Origin: Strongylocentrotus purpuratus
Taxonomy: Eukaryota > Echinodermata > Echinoidea > Camarodonta > Strongylocentrotidae
Length of the DNA stretch: 64,000 bases
Direction of reading: 5' to 3'
Assembly: GCF_000002235.5 (NCBI RefSeq)
Contig: NW_022145609.1
Coordinates: 9,679,551-9,743,550 of the forward strand
Under the pieces are notes generated by a model, which did not search any database, was not told the origin of the DNA, and was given only the letters and a program-made list of their open reading frames with translations. The position numbers were made by a program, and so were the translations under genes. Shown here piece after piece: positions 23,564 to 36,100 of the stretch (its first letter is position 1; every line of letters begins with the position of its first letter).

Positions 23564-25812
23564 TCACACAAAATCATCATATCGCTTAGGGAATCTTCTC
23601 TGGCGTTGTGGTCTACTAGCTGCCATAGGAGCGTTGGTGTTTGTTGTCTCTGCTTGGGTATCACCATCTTGATGTCTCTGGTCACCGCCTGATGTGTTGC
23701 TTGCTGCCTCTGAGTCTGGATCTCTGGTCACCGCCTCAGGAGTACTGGTCTCCGCCTCAGGATTACCGTCCGACCCTTCAGGAATACTGGTCACCGCCTC
23801 AGGATTGCCGTCTGTCCTCTCTGGATTGGCAGCTTCGTTATGAGTGTCTCGGGACATGTATCTTTTTACACTTGATACATTCCTATTATACAGGACTCCG
23901 TCAGGAGATTTCACAGTTACCATACTTCCTGTTCTTGCTGTCACTGTATATGGCTGGCTAAAGTATGGCGTGTCTAGTTTCCTCCTTTCATCACGTCTTA
24001 CTATCACCTTATCTCCTGGCACTATGTCAGAATGTACAGCTCCCTCTTCAGATCTGCATAGTGTTTTGCACCACTTTTCATTTGGAGGTCCCTGTCTCTG
24101 AGTTCCTGATCCTCACTAATGTCCTGGATTTGTGGTAGTTTAGTTCGGATCTTTCTCCCGAACAACACTTCTGCCGGGCTTTTTCCCGTTGTCGAATGAG
24201 TACTAGCCCGGTAGACTGCGACGTAAGTCAGCAAGGCCTCCTTCCAATCCTTGCCTTCTGCCTGTGCAATTCTAAGCCTTTTCACTATACTCTGGTTCTG
24301 TCTTTCGACCTCGCCGTTGGCTTGGGGCCATTTAGGAGTCACCCGATGGTGGTGAATTCCTGTAATGTTCATGTACTCTGCGAAAACTTCTGAGATGAAC
24401 TGGGGTCCATTGTCTGAGTATAACGTCACAGGTAACCCATGTCTGCCAAAGATTTCAGCCAGGGCTTTGACTGTCTTCTCTGCAGTGGTTGATTTCATGA
24501 TTGCATACTCGTAGTATCTGCTATAATAATCAACTACCACAAGTATAGATTCTCCTGTCGGAAGTGGTCCTAGGAAATCAACAGCTACATCCACCCAAGG
24601 TCCTGTTGGCAACATAGTACTTCGAATTGGTTCTGGTGGATTACCCCTGCTTGTGATTTGGCAACCATGACAAGTCTTGACGAATTTCTCTGCATCTTTC
24701 TCACATCCTGGCCACCATACCTTGGTTCTCAAATTCTGTTTGGTGCCAACAATGCCCAGGTGTCCTTCGTGAGCTAATGACACCATCTTTGGCCTCTGTG
24801 CCTGTGGAATCACCAATCTGCTACCTCTCAGCACACACTGACCAATTATACAGAGTTCATCCTTGATGGGAATGTATGCTTTATATGGACAATCATCCCA
24901 TTGTCCACTGTGAATACACTCTCTGATAACTTCGAGTTCAGGATCATGTTCAGATTCTCTTTCGACTTCCTTCGTTGTCACCGCACCTGGCGTTGACTGG
25001 ACTGCCACAAAACGCACAAAGCTCTCTGCTTCTGTTTCCAACACAGAAGTTTCTCTCGGTTGATCATCCTTCAGCAATCTTGACAATGGATCTGCTATGT
25101 TGGACTTTCCTGCGATGTGGACTACCCTGTACTTGTACTGTTGAAGCCTCAGAACCCACCGCTCTATTCTCGCACATGGCTTAGATCTCGGTGAATAAAT
25201 GACTTCAAGCGGTTTGTGATCAGTCACTAGATCAAACTCTATTCCATACAGGTACGCATGGAATCTTTCACAAGCCCACACAAGTCCAAGGGCTTCTTTC
25301 TCCGTCTGAGAGTATCTCCTTTCAACGTTACTTAACGAGCGGCTGGCATATGCTACTATCCTCGGGCCATCAGCATGCACCTGCACCAGCACTGCTCCTA
25401 AGCCAACTGGACTGGCATCCGCTATGACCTTTGTCGGTGCATTTAGATCATAGTAGCCCAGGGTCTCTGCACTCATCAAGCTTTCCTTTAGCGACTTAAA
25501 CGCTTGTCGCTGTTCATGACCAAATTGAAATGGCGTGTCCTTTCTGGTCAGCTTTCTCAGTGGATCTGCCAATGTAGCAAAGTTCGGAATGAACTTTGCG
25601 CAGTAGTTGACTAGCCCCAAGAAACTTCTCATCTCAGTTGCAGTCTGGGGTTCACGGGCCTCTGCAATTGCTTTCACCTTGGCCAATCCTGGGTTGAGTC
25701 CCTCGCTAGTCAGTCTGTGCCCCATGAAGTCCAACTCAGAGACACCAAACTTACACTTTTCTGCATTTGCAGTAAGTCCTGCGTCCCGCAGTCTGCCAAG
25801 CACCTGCTTCAA
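23564..25812 (-). pseudogene. LTR element pol: end of reverse transcriptase, RNase H, integrase (fossil)
   Basis: Downstream part of the polyprotein region. Recognisable are the reverse transcriptase thumb region, an RNase H of the Ty3 type, an integrase zinc-binding segment of the H-x-G-H-L-G-I style, a DDE-type integrase core, and a basic C-terminal tail. It belongs to the element at 22548-28268 and is a fossil without host function that I can see. Confidence 0.85.
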
Positions 25813-25821
25813 CCTCTTGTC

Positions 25822-26716
25822 TAGACCGAAAGCTTCAGTCTCTATAATCGTCGGTTGTTCCACTGAGACTACGTCTGGCTCCACTAGACCTCCGGTTATA
25901 GAGACAGAACGACTGCCTATGCCAGCCTGTGTTGAACTTATTCCGCTAGATTTTAGCCGCTAGGCCCCTCCCACAAACTTGCCACGGCCGTATTGTTATG
26001 CCCCCAAAATCCCCCAAAATGTCATTTTACCTCGTCCATATCCAATTTTAAATTAGGCCTAGGCTATAATACATCGGTTCCACTTACTAATTTGATGTAA
26101 ATAATCCGTTTAATGGTCCCTTTTAAGGAAATTATGGGTCAAAATCGACATCCATGTTGAAAATCTTGCAAGCCGTGTTAAACTCTCGTTGCCGTCAATC
26201 TCATCCCTTCTAGTCTACGCCGAAGGCAAAATGATTATGAAGGAAAAAACTGTGATAACGCCATTACGAACGTGTAGATGGCGCACAGTTTTTCCTTCAT
26301 TATCATTTTGCCTTCGGCGTAGACTAGAAGGGATGAGATTGACGGCAGCGAGAGTTTAACGGACGGCTTGCAAGATTTTCAACATGGATGTCGATTTTGA
26401 CCCATAATTTCCTTAAAAGGGACCATTAAACGGATTATTTACATCAAATTAGTAAGTGGAACCGATGTATTATAGCCTAGGCCTAATTTAAAATTGGATA
26501 TGGACGAGGTAAAATGACATTTTGGGGGATTTTGGGGGCATAACAATACGGCCGTGGCAAGTTTGGGGGAGGGGCCTAGCGGCTAAAATCTAGCGGAATA
26601 AGTTCAACACAGGCTGGCATAGGCAGTCGTTCAGTCTCTATAACCGGAGGTCTAGTGGAGCCAGACGTAGTCTCAGTGGAACAACCGACGGTATAGAGAC
26701 TGAAGCTTTCGGTCTA
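25822..26716. mobile_element. Mutator-like foldback DNA transposon nested in the LTR element
   Basis: The 895-bp element is almost entirely a palindrome, with two arms of about 430 bp around a centre near 26253-26288. The ends are TAGACCGAAAGC and GCTTTCGGTCTA. A perfect 9-bp target duplication CCTCTTGTC sits at 25813-25821 and 26717-26725. A 9-bp duplication with long inverted repeats fits Mutator-like elements or the classical foldback group. The outermost ~95 bp of each arm contain a second small inverted repeat (CAGTCTCTATAA against TTATAGAGACTG), so each tip could itself fold. No transposase is encoded. A second copy lies at 39190-41684. Confidence 0.85.
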
Positions 26717-26725
26717 CCTCTTGTC

Positions 26726-27620
26726 ATGCTCTTTCTGGGTCGATGCATGCACAATGATGTCATCTGATATGTTCGCAGCTCCTTCTATCCCAGCTATCAC
26801 TCTGTGTATCTCATATTGATAAATCTCTGGAGCAGCATTGATTCCGAACAACAGTCTCTTATAGCGGAACAACCCACAATGAGTGACAAAGGTTGTCACC
26901 TCTCTAGACTCCGGATGTAACTCCAGTTGGTGGTACCCCCACTTCAGGTCTATTTTCGAAAAGACCTTGCTAATCGACAGCTCCTGTAGGACTTCCTCAA
27001 TAGTGGGAATGGGGTGACGTTCTCTTATGATTGCTTCGTTCACTCTACGCATATCGATACACAGTCTAATTTCATCATTTCTCTTTGGAACTATGACAAC
27101 TGGGCTTACCCATGGCGTGGAGCGTTCAACTGGCTCAATGATGTCGAGATCGATCAATTCCGCAATCTTCATCTCGACCTTTTTTCTCAGTCCAAATGGA
27201 GTCCTTCGCACAGGCTGGGCCACTGGCTTCACCGTTTCATCCACTGCTAACCGCACCTGTCGGCCCTTCAACTTCCCTACTCCTTTGAAGACTGCTTCAA
27301 ACTCATGCTTTAAACCTGCATAACTCTGTACCGCATTTACATGTACAATTCCCACCTGGAGCACTCCCAGCTCTCTAGACGTATGTTTGCTCAGTAAAGG
27401 TTCTCCCTTTTCTTTGATGACAACAAACTCTGCAGTCGACTTCATCTTGCCAACTTCTACGGTGGCTGTGAAACATCCAATGGTCGTTAATGGTATATGT
27501 GATGTGTATGGATAAAGCCTCTTGGTACTCTTAGTAGATTTGCAGATGATTTTGTCCTTCTTCAGTTTCTCCCACAATATCTGATCTATTACATTGCAAT
27601 CACTTCCCGAATCTACTAAG
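26726..27620 (-). pseudogene. LTR element pol: protease and N-terminal reverse transcriptase (fossil)
   Basis: Upstream part of the polyprotein region of the element at 22548-28268. It begins around a DSG aspartic protease motif and continues into the reverse transcriptase fingers and palm. The nested foldback element at 25822-26716 separates it from the rest of pol. Confidence 0.85.
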
Positions 27621-28059
27621 CAACCTGTCGTAATTTGGTAACAAATTGGGCAACCGTTTCACCATCTTCCTGCTTTGTTTTCCTGAACAAATGTCTTTGA
27701 AACGTAGCATTAGGTTTGACAACATAATGAGCATTTAGGGCATCTGTGGCTTTTTGATACTCATTCCTCTCTCCTTTATTGGGAAGTGTTTTGAAAGTCT
27801 CCCTTACCACAGGCCCCGCAGTGTACAGCAACAGTGCTCTCCGTTGCGCCTCCTGGGCCGGCGTACATCCGTCCAGAAACAGGCCGCGACTATCGGCGTA
27901 GGCCTCGAACTCTTCAAGCCAAGCTTTCCACTTGCCGCTGACAATACTTGCACCACCCGTCGGATCGAAGTGTGGAACTCCTCGAAGCGCTAACAATTCC
28001 GCTCCAGCGAATGCCATGTTGAAACTTTTCCAGCTCGTAGCCACAGATTCAACATCCAA
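27616..28059 (-). pseudogene. LTR element gag region (fossil)
   Basis: The reading frame begins 24 bp inside the 5' LTR boundary. It resembles the capsid-type gag of Ty3/Gypsy elements (W-x-x-W-L-E-E-F early; a region ending in T-V-A-Q-F-V-T-x-L-R). It is part of the broken element at 22548-28268. Confidence 0.75.
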
Positions 28060-28082
28060 GAAACATTAATCCTCGTCGCCAA

Positions 28083-28268
28083 TGTCACATATTAAGTGCA
28101 AACAAACTAACAAAGTAGTTGAGTTCCATAAACCATAGTCTGGTGTTTATTCCCCGCACTGGGTATCAAGTCACGCGTATCGCATATACATCGCGCACAT
28201 GCGATCTGACCTCCTGAGGTCACAGGTGTCACATTTGCATAATCTGATACATATTCATTATCATGACA
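28083..28268 (-). repeat. 5' LTR of the Ty3/Gypsy element
   Basis: 186 bp, TG...CA ends, identical by eye to 22548-22733. Target duplication AACTG at 28269-28273. It would contain the element's own promoter. Confidence 0.93.
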
Positions 28269-28858
28269 AACTGGTCTGTTGGAATATAGTCCCCGAGCAG
28301 TTCATTATGGAACGATTAAGGGAAGTGTTAACAGTCTGACATAATTATGCATGATATAGAGTTGCACGAAATGAGCTCCTGTGACAATTGCGGGTCAATT
28401 TTTAACACTGTCCGAAACTCCGAATCCCTAACTTCAATCCTTGGCCAAACACTAATCTAACCCTAACGCCAAACATGATCTCTGACCCGGATGCAACCCC
28501 GAACTCGAACCATTATACTTTGATTTGACGTAATGAAAACCCGCTGAGAGAAATGTCTGATCACCAACAAGCATACACAAATAGCCAGATGAGCCTACGA
28601 AAATGAATGACGTATAAAATTCATTCTTGAGGAATCATGTAAAAGCTGCATCCGGAGAAAGTTCCGATGATATACAACCGACCCGCGTTATCATTCTGAC
28701 CTTGCGTCTAACCATTACCGCAAATGACAAAAAGGGCACAACATGCAGACAATGATTATCCGATTCCTGTGATGCGCTCAAATTTGCGTCATCGATGGAA
28801 TCATCGTGGTGTCAAGGCTAGTCATTGAATCTTGGCGTCGTTGTCTGCGTCGTCATTA

Positions 28859-29197
28859 AAGGTATAGACCAGTTTTGGAAACGCCCCCCCCCCCCCCTCT
28901 CAAAAAAATGAAATGGAAGCTCTTGTTACCAATCATGTGAAAGAATATGTTTTGCCGGGAATCCGCCTACTAATTATTGATATATTTGGTAAATTATCAT
29001 ATTCATCCAGCCTCAAATATCGAGAATGCACTTCAACATTGAACATTTGGGCATATATTTCTGCTTTTTTGTTGTTGCAAATTTAGGTTGAAGTTTTGCC
29101 ATCTAAACCTCATAAGGCAATATTTAAGCAATATTAAATGGATATTTTGCAACCCAAACCCTTTAACCGCAATTTTACCACTACCGGCCTTTACCTT
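28859..29197. mobile_element. TA-flanked MITE (AAGGTATAGACCAGT ends)
   Basis: It begins AAGGTATAGACCAGTTTTGG, ends GGCCTTTACCTT and has TA on each side. The interior words CATGTGAAAGAATATG and GAAATGGAAGCTCTTG match, inverted, the element at 46851-47225, so these are two members of one family in opposite orientation. Confidence 0.65.
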
Positions 29198-29809
29198 TAA
29201 GCAAAGGAGAGAAATTTTTTCTCATACTTGTGTTATTCATCAAAAGTAAATTATGCAAATAAATTATCTATTCCGTCAGAGAACATGAGGGAGAGAGATA
29301 GATATAAAAGGAGAGAGAGAGAGACAGGGGAAAGGTGGAGGGGGTACATAGACAGTGGAACTGGAAGAGAAGGAAAGGGAGATACAAATAAGGATATTAT
29401 GACATTTGTGTATACACATTTATAATATGGATCCAACTTCTTCTTTTTTAATCTATATAGATGGAATCTCATGGTTGAAATGCTTGTTGAAAGTAAATGC
29501 TAACTATTTTGATCAATTACTCTCACCCCATCTTCTCTAATGTCTCTCATTCTATGGCCGTCTATTCTTCTCCCTCACCCCCTTTCCACCTACATGCTTT
29601 GTTTTACATCATGTGAATTACCCCTCCCCTCCCCACTTTATACCCTGTTCTCTCTATCTAATCCTCTTTTTCTCTCTCTCTACCTCTCTCTCTCTCTCTC
29701 TCTCCAACATTCTACTACCGGTATTCAAAACTAAGACTTAGACGTAATATATACTCTTACCTCTAACAACAATGAACTAAGTATAATCACTGATCAAAAT
29801 ACTTGAAAG

Positions 29810-29815
29810 TTTATT
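29810..29815 (-). terminator. Candidate poly(A) signal of PIGW
   Basis: AATAAA on the minus strand, about 380 bp 3' of the PIGW stop codon. It is the first canonical hexamer I noticed there. Confidence 0.4.
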
Positions 29816-30193
29816 GACAACAAATTATTCACATACGTATTTGGCACATGTAGTTTCTACTTTGTGACATATTTGGGGAATTATACAGATAACTTTGCAT
29901 AAATCCAATCTGTTGGGACTGCAAAAAGTTTTACTTATGCAATAATTACATGTTTTGCATTGTTTGGTTTTAACAAAATTAACTTGGGAAAAATTTGACC
30001 TCTGTAAGTTATGCAGGGTTAACTGTATATCTATATATGTATTGAAATGAGTTAAACTATATTGAGAACATGAGCCAACTAACAAAACCTCATTGTTTAC
30101 CATAGAAAATCACAATAAACAAGATTATTATTCCTTGAAGTGAAAGACATACTGATTGCACCACACCCTTTCCTGCACTGACGAGCAAAAATT

Positions 30194-33100
30194 TTACCAA
30201 AATTTGGTACTGATGTTCTTTTGATGGAAGAATACTAGTACACAGTTCAGTACAAATAAATACAAAGCAATGATGCCAAAGGCTGTTATGTTGGGTTGAT
30301 GTATCGTGTCTATCGATAGATTAACAAGACCTGTCAGTACATTGGCCAGTAAGAAATACAGCAGCTGATTTCGACCAATCGCAGACACCAATAGAGAGAG
30401 CTGCCGTGATTTGTCTGTAGGCGAAACAAAAGAAAGGAAGAAGAAAAAGGTCAAAATATGTTAGGGAGAGAAAGAGATATGGAGAAAAAAAAAAAAAAAA
30501 AAAAAAATCGTTTTTACTAATAAAACTTATATTGTGGCAGTTGCAAAAACTGACAGGCATTTTTTAGACCTAAAGAACACTAATATAATTTGCAACGTTA
30601 CAAAAGTAGCATGCACTCTATGTACAAGATTTCCAAGACTCATAGGGGTACATATTGAAGTCATTAACTCGTCCAAATATATTACACATCATATTCAAAT
30701 GACAGAATATATTCTATTTGAAAATTCATTGTGCAGCAAATATCTTTGAGCTGAGAATGCTTATTTAGCATGTGTATAGTATATATAAAGATTTGAGCAC
30801 TCACCTTTAGCTAAATAATGATGTCTAATGATGGTCATTATGATGTCAATAAGGAGAAAACTGCACAGCACATGTAAACAGTATGCAACCTAGATGATAG
30901 AAATAGTGGAAACGGTACAAATATATCTTAGGGTACTTTCTAAAGTTTTCTTGTTTTTTTATCTACAAATATGGGCATGAACAGAATTTAAAACAGAAAG
31001 TTGGAAGGTCCTTGGGCCCCCATTTAATATGCACTTTAAAGTAGTAGACCTTGGATGGAAATAATGTCATTTTATATTGTTTTATTGATGGTTTAATGAT
31101 TTATTATTTTTTTAGATGCAAACCCTCACAAATAACCCAATTTCACATATACATGTATGTCCATATTGAAGATTGCTTCTTCTCTGCTATAAGACAAATT
31201 TTTTAAACAGATGTATCACATTCTACATCAGTTAATTGGGTTAACCACTCCATAAGCAAGCCTTTTAAGTTGAAAAGAGTATTCTTTATCCAAAAATACC
31301 AAAATATATGTGCAAAGTATTAATGGGTAAGCCCAAACTCTATATTCCATACATTACCAGCCATACTATGTAATTTTCATAGGCCTACTAGAGCATAGAT
31401 CAGGGCCCTGTTTTATTGGATTTCTTTTCAAGAACAAGTTACAATGACTGTTATAACTTATAGGCTACTGGAATCATGGTATATGATTGGCTGAGAGCAA
31501 TTTATTTTAGGAATTTATTATTTCTTATTGAAAACAATTTTTATGAAACGTAGTCCAGAACAACTTTGTAATTGTATGGGACACCAAAAGACCAAATACC
31601 ATCCTAGAAGTCTCCAGAACCTGAACCACCCATTATGGGGATCGTGCATTTGTGCATGTTGCACCAGTCCTCTGGAACAAGCTGCCAAGTGACATTTGAA
31701 ACATTTAATGCCTAGAAACCTTTCAGAAACATGTCACAAAGGTTTTATTTACTCAGAGTTACTAATGATACTTTGTTATTAACATTTTGGAGAGAGTTTG
31801 TGTATTTTGTTTTGTATAGCACCTTGAGTAAGTTAATAGATAATTAAACTTTATAAGTATTTATTATTATTACTTCACAAATATATTATACAGGTATATT
31901 GCAAACAACGTAACTTACATTCCAAATGACGTATGGGAGGTTGGCCAGCCGTCTACTTGTGAATCCTATGCGAGCTTCTACGTGTTTAAGGGTGATCCAT
32001 AACATCACATCCGCTAATAGGAGATATGCCAACACTTTCAGCCACTCGCTAACAATTTTCCTACAAGGATAAAAGCATTGTGCAATTAAAAAAAAAAAAC
32101 ACAGTTCATAGAGTCATTCACGTATCAAAAAGACACAAATTAGTTTTGAATAATGACATGTTTACGGGGCCAATTAAAGGGGCCAAGTGTGATTTGATAC
32201 TGTTGCACTTTGTCTCATTAATTCCCATTAACTGAATGACCAAAATATGGTATTAAAAACCTAAATTAATGAGATCAATTATGAGATTTTCTGTCTAATT
32301 TCTGTTTATACAAGGTCCACGTTTCGAGACCCGCCGCGACACTAATGTCCTTTGGCAAGACATTGATCTACATTTGCCACACTCAACCCAGGTGATGTAA
32401 ATGGGTACCTGGCAGGAATTAATTCTTTGAAATGCTAGAGCACCGCAATGGCAGCGCAGCTAAAGCCATGGTATGAATCTCCAAGTTTGGAAGCGCTTAG
32501 TGATTCTAATAAGCTCTAAATATAAAAACTGAGTATTATAACAATATCACAAACAGACATTATTCTTTTAATCAGAATGTCATACTATTGTAATATCATA
32601 ATGACCGGCATACTACGAGTGAAACAGGAACAATTTTGTGACCGGGAATGGACCAATTCTTTTGCATCTTGCTCTAGAGATGAGGAAATAGCTTAACTGA
32701 AGAATACCCCACCATATTTCAGATCAGTACCATGAATTGGGGATTAGGGTTCAGATTGAGATCAAGGTTAGGACTTACGGTCAGGATTAGGGTTATGGTT
32801 ACTTGTGTAGTGGGATATTCTAAACAAAACATCTGCCATGGTTCCAAAAATCCAGCTCAATGTCTCCTGGGGGTGTTTCACAAAGATCCTAAGTTGAACT
32901 TATCTCTAAGTTGGACGTAACAATTATGGTCAGCCGCTTGGGGTTTGAAACTTTGCATCTATGAAAATATTTTGTAAAAGTCATTTTATAAGGCATAAAA
33001 TGTTGATTCAAATCATTTTTATTTACTATTATCAAGAAGATTTCATGTTCTTGATGTGGAATTTATAAAAAGTCTGAAATACTTAAATTTTGACTTTTGA

Positions 33101-36100
33101 ATATATTTTATTTTAAAGATGAAGTTGAGTTCTGGTCATGCGATTGCATTGTGAAAGAAACGGTGTGGAATCGACCAGAAAAGGTTGATCATCTAGCATA
33201 TAAGAATTTGTGCATTGCAAGGTTCTGGAATCATCAAAATGATAAGAAATTGGCCAAGTCTTGGTAAAGTTACAAACACTGTACACAGAAAGATGTATAT
33301 GGGACTACACAAACACGTGGCATAAATATCCTACCCTGGAGTTTTACGATGTTACATGACATATTTAGAATATGAAGGCATTTGAAGAGCCATGCTTTTC
33401 AGGGAGCATGTCTTATCTGATGTTCTTCCACACTTGCATAATAAGAATGGTAACGCTCACAAATTATTTTTCACCTCTTCCCAGAACTCAACCTTCTCTT
33501 TAAGGCTACAAATGGCTCTCCATAATTTTTTAAGTCCAACTTAGAGTAAAGTTCAACTTGAGATCTTTGTGAAACACCCCCGTGAACACCAAATTTTTGA
33601 GAGAAAAGACATCCATTCCTTACCTTGACTGCAGCAGGTATTGGCCCAGCCTGACACCAGCAAAGTAGATAGCCACGTAGCCCAGGCACGATACCAGACC
33701 CTCCCTGTTAGCATTGAAGAACCCTTCCCTTGAGTCGTTCAGGTCCGTACCATGCAAGACCAGGTCCTCGAGGCCATGCTGGGTCAGGAGGTACTGGTAT
33801 CCTACGGCCAGGGAGAGAGATATGACCGCACTCCAGCTCACGGGGGTGAAGAGGAGAATCAAGGTGCATAGAATCTAGGATGGGAGAAAACATAAAGACA
33901 TTTAAGTAGATCAGGTACCCATTTCACAGAGCCTTTTTTCGATTACAAATGACAAAAATCAGTGACAAATCTGCCGATTACCAATCAGAACCAAGGATTT
34001 CCCTAGCTTGTCACCAATGACAAGTTTTGTGAAGTTTTGTGAAGTGGGGCCCAGGTTTGTAATTTAAAACCCAGACAATTTTGTGCATGAAATGATGACA
34101 AATTTTGCAGGCTGTTCAGATGTATGAAGTTTTCATGCTGTGAAATAATTGAATCACAATGGACTGAACTTGACTTATTACACCTTCCAAAGTTTTGTTG
34201 GCTTGGTAATGACTGTCCTTGACAATATAGGGAAGTTTCTTCAGATCTTCTCTGTAAAGATGGCACATTTCTTTGCATTTTCAGGAGCCATAGATGTTTT
34301 CTGAGGAGGGGGAGGGGGTGGCATGCGAACAAGGATATTAGTCTCTTCCAACCCAGGTTCCTCAGTTCCTAATTTTTACTACAAATCCTAATGTACAAGT
34401 GCAACATAGTCCTTTTATCCCTTAACGCTTCCCTATCTCATTCCACAAGAAACATTGAGCATCCCTGGTAACAAAAAAAAAAGAAAAATATGCTTTAAAG
34501 CCTGTCTGTACTAGTTTGGCCAGGAGGGATTAGACCATCCAGCATGGTCACTGACAGGTGGTTATCTCATCAACTCAGCTCTCAATTAACATAAGAAACA
34601 GAGGATCATGGGGGACCGACAGGCACCACTTAGGCATTGTTTTCTATATAGAGGGAGCAAGTAGCTACAAGTAGTGCAGTGGGGCTTTAAAATCATTACC
34701 TTAGTAGCAGCCAGAGTGAAGAAGAAATTCCAGTGTAGCCCATACTCAGAGACATGCTCATGGTAGTCTATCCCTTTAACAGATACCAATCTACCAAGAC
34801 CGATGACCAAGAGTGGTAGAGATGATGTGAGAGACTTCATTATAGGCTTCAAACCTGACCTGGACACAAAACAGTTCAATAACAGATTAATCATCATCAT
34901 CAGATATAAAACTACAACATGAAATTGAATTGCCACAAATAAACTGTATATTCTTGGATTGCATTGGCAATTGAAACTGCATCCAAACCTGCTTCAGCGG
35001 CCACCTGTATAGATTACAAAGACCACTTGTCTATAAAGAGTTAAAGACCACATCATTTTTATTTGTTTCCATTTAACTTGGTTTCTCAATGAAACCTGTA
35101 CATAAATACTTTTCATGTCACCCTTGAGCAGGTTTCTCTGTAGCATTTTTCCCCCTTCAATTTCATAAATCATGAAGTTCCATCTGAGTGAACTACTCAA
35201 TAATACAGGGTCAAACTGTATACTAACCTCTGATACTGCCCCCTAGCTTCAGGTGAAACGATTGCATTCATCAGAACGTATGCACCAACTCCTCCATCCA
35301 TGATACCAGTACCGAATGTCTCCGTCTTGGCGAATCTCCTAGGGAACACTACAAAGTCCACTGCCAGGATACCGACAGCAACCCCGATATTATTCAACAC
35401 TCGGAAGTTTGTGATGAAAGGGAGTCTACCTTCCATAGGTGTCTGGCCGAGCTGCTTCAGAGAGACAGATTTATGCTTCGTACTCTTGAATTGGATTGCC
35501 AAAAAGAGCAAGGAGAAGGAGAGGGCAACCTCGGTGAGGAGAATATGAAGAGCACCATCGCTGAGGAGAGTGACCGACAGGCACAAGGGTAAGGTCAAGA
35601 CTGCAAAGTCCAAGAAAACCTGAAGTCTGTGGGGAGAAATAGAGAGATATCTGTTAATAAACTTTGACTTTACTCGAAACAAACTAAATTATCATTAAAA
35701 TGATCCATCTGGTTAAATTACAATCTATTTTCCCCTAACAACTCTGAAAGGGATCAATGGCAGAACTGTTTTATCAGTTATTAAATGTGATGAGGCATTT
35801 GAACAATAACTTTTTATTTCCTATTGTCTTATTTTGCATTTAATGCAGGAAAGATAAAAAGGTATAGATTCTAATATAGTTGAATAATTTTAACATTGCC
35901 ACAAATCTAACTACCCCCTCAGACACTTAACCACTACCGGTAAGCATATGACATAAAGCAGTTGCAAATATTTTTTGTCAAATTCTGTTCATCCTCAAAA
36001 GAACGAAGAAACGTACATGAGACCTTCAGTGAAGCCAAAGGAACACAAGAGAAGCTGTATGGAGGCCCTGAGAAAGACGGATGCTGGGTTGATGGAGAGT

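Larger units (their letters stand above)
22548..28268 (-). mobile_element. Ty3/Gypsy-type LTR retrotransposon (fossil, broken)
   Basis: A 5721-bp element on the minus strand. LTRs of 186 bp (22548-22733 and 28083-28268) begin TGTCACAT and end CATGACA. They read as identical, and a 5-bp duplication AACTG flanks both ends, so insertion is young. Just inside the 5' LTR is TTGGCGACGAGG, a plausible primer-binding site. A purine-rich tract (AAAGGAGGGA) precedes the 3' LTR. Parts in order: gag, protease with a DSG motif, reverse transcriptase, RNase H, integrase with a zinc-binding region and catalytic core, and a short integrase tail. No envelope gene is seen. The element is broken, with a nested foldback transposon in the reverse transcriptase region and a few other breaks. 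Family placement rests on domain order and protein similarity recalled by eye. Confidence 0.92.
28274..30193. other. Intergenic DNA between the LTR element and PIGW
   Basis: No gene was recognised. It holds a TA-flanked MITE (28859-29197), CT- and GA-rich tracts (29288-29345 and 29660-29705) and, at its right end, the likely 3' UTR of PIGW. Confidence 0.55.

Noticed and set aside
25607-25963. Plus-strand open frame of 118 residues
   Set aside because: It is antisense to the LTR element and part of the foldback arm; the same peptide recurs at 39122-39331 because the arm is repeated.
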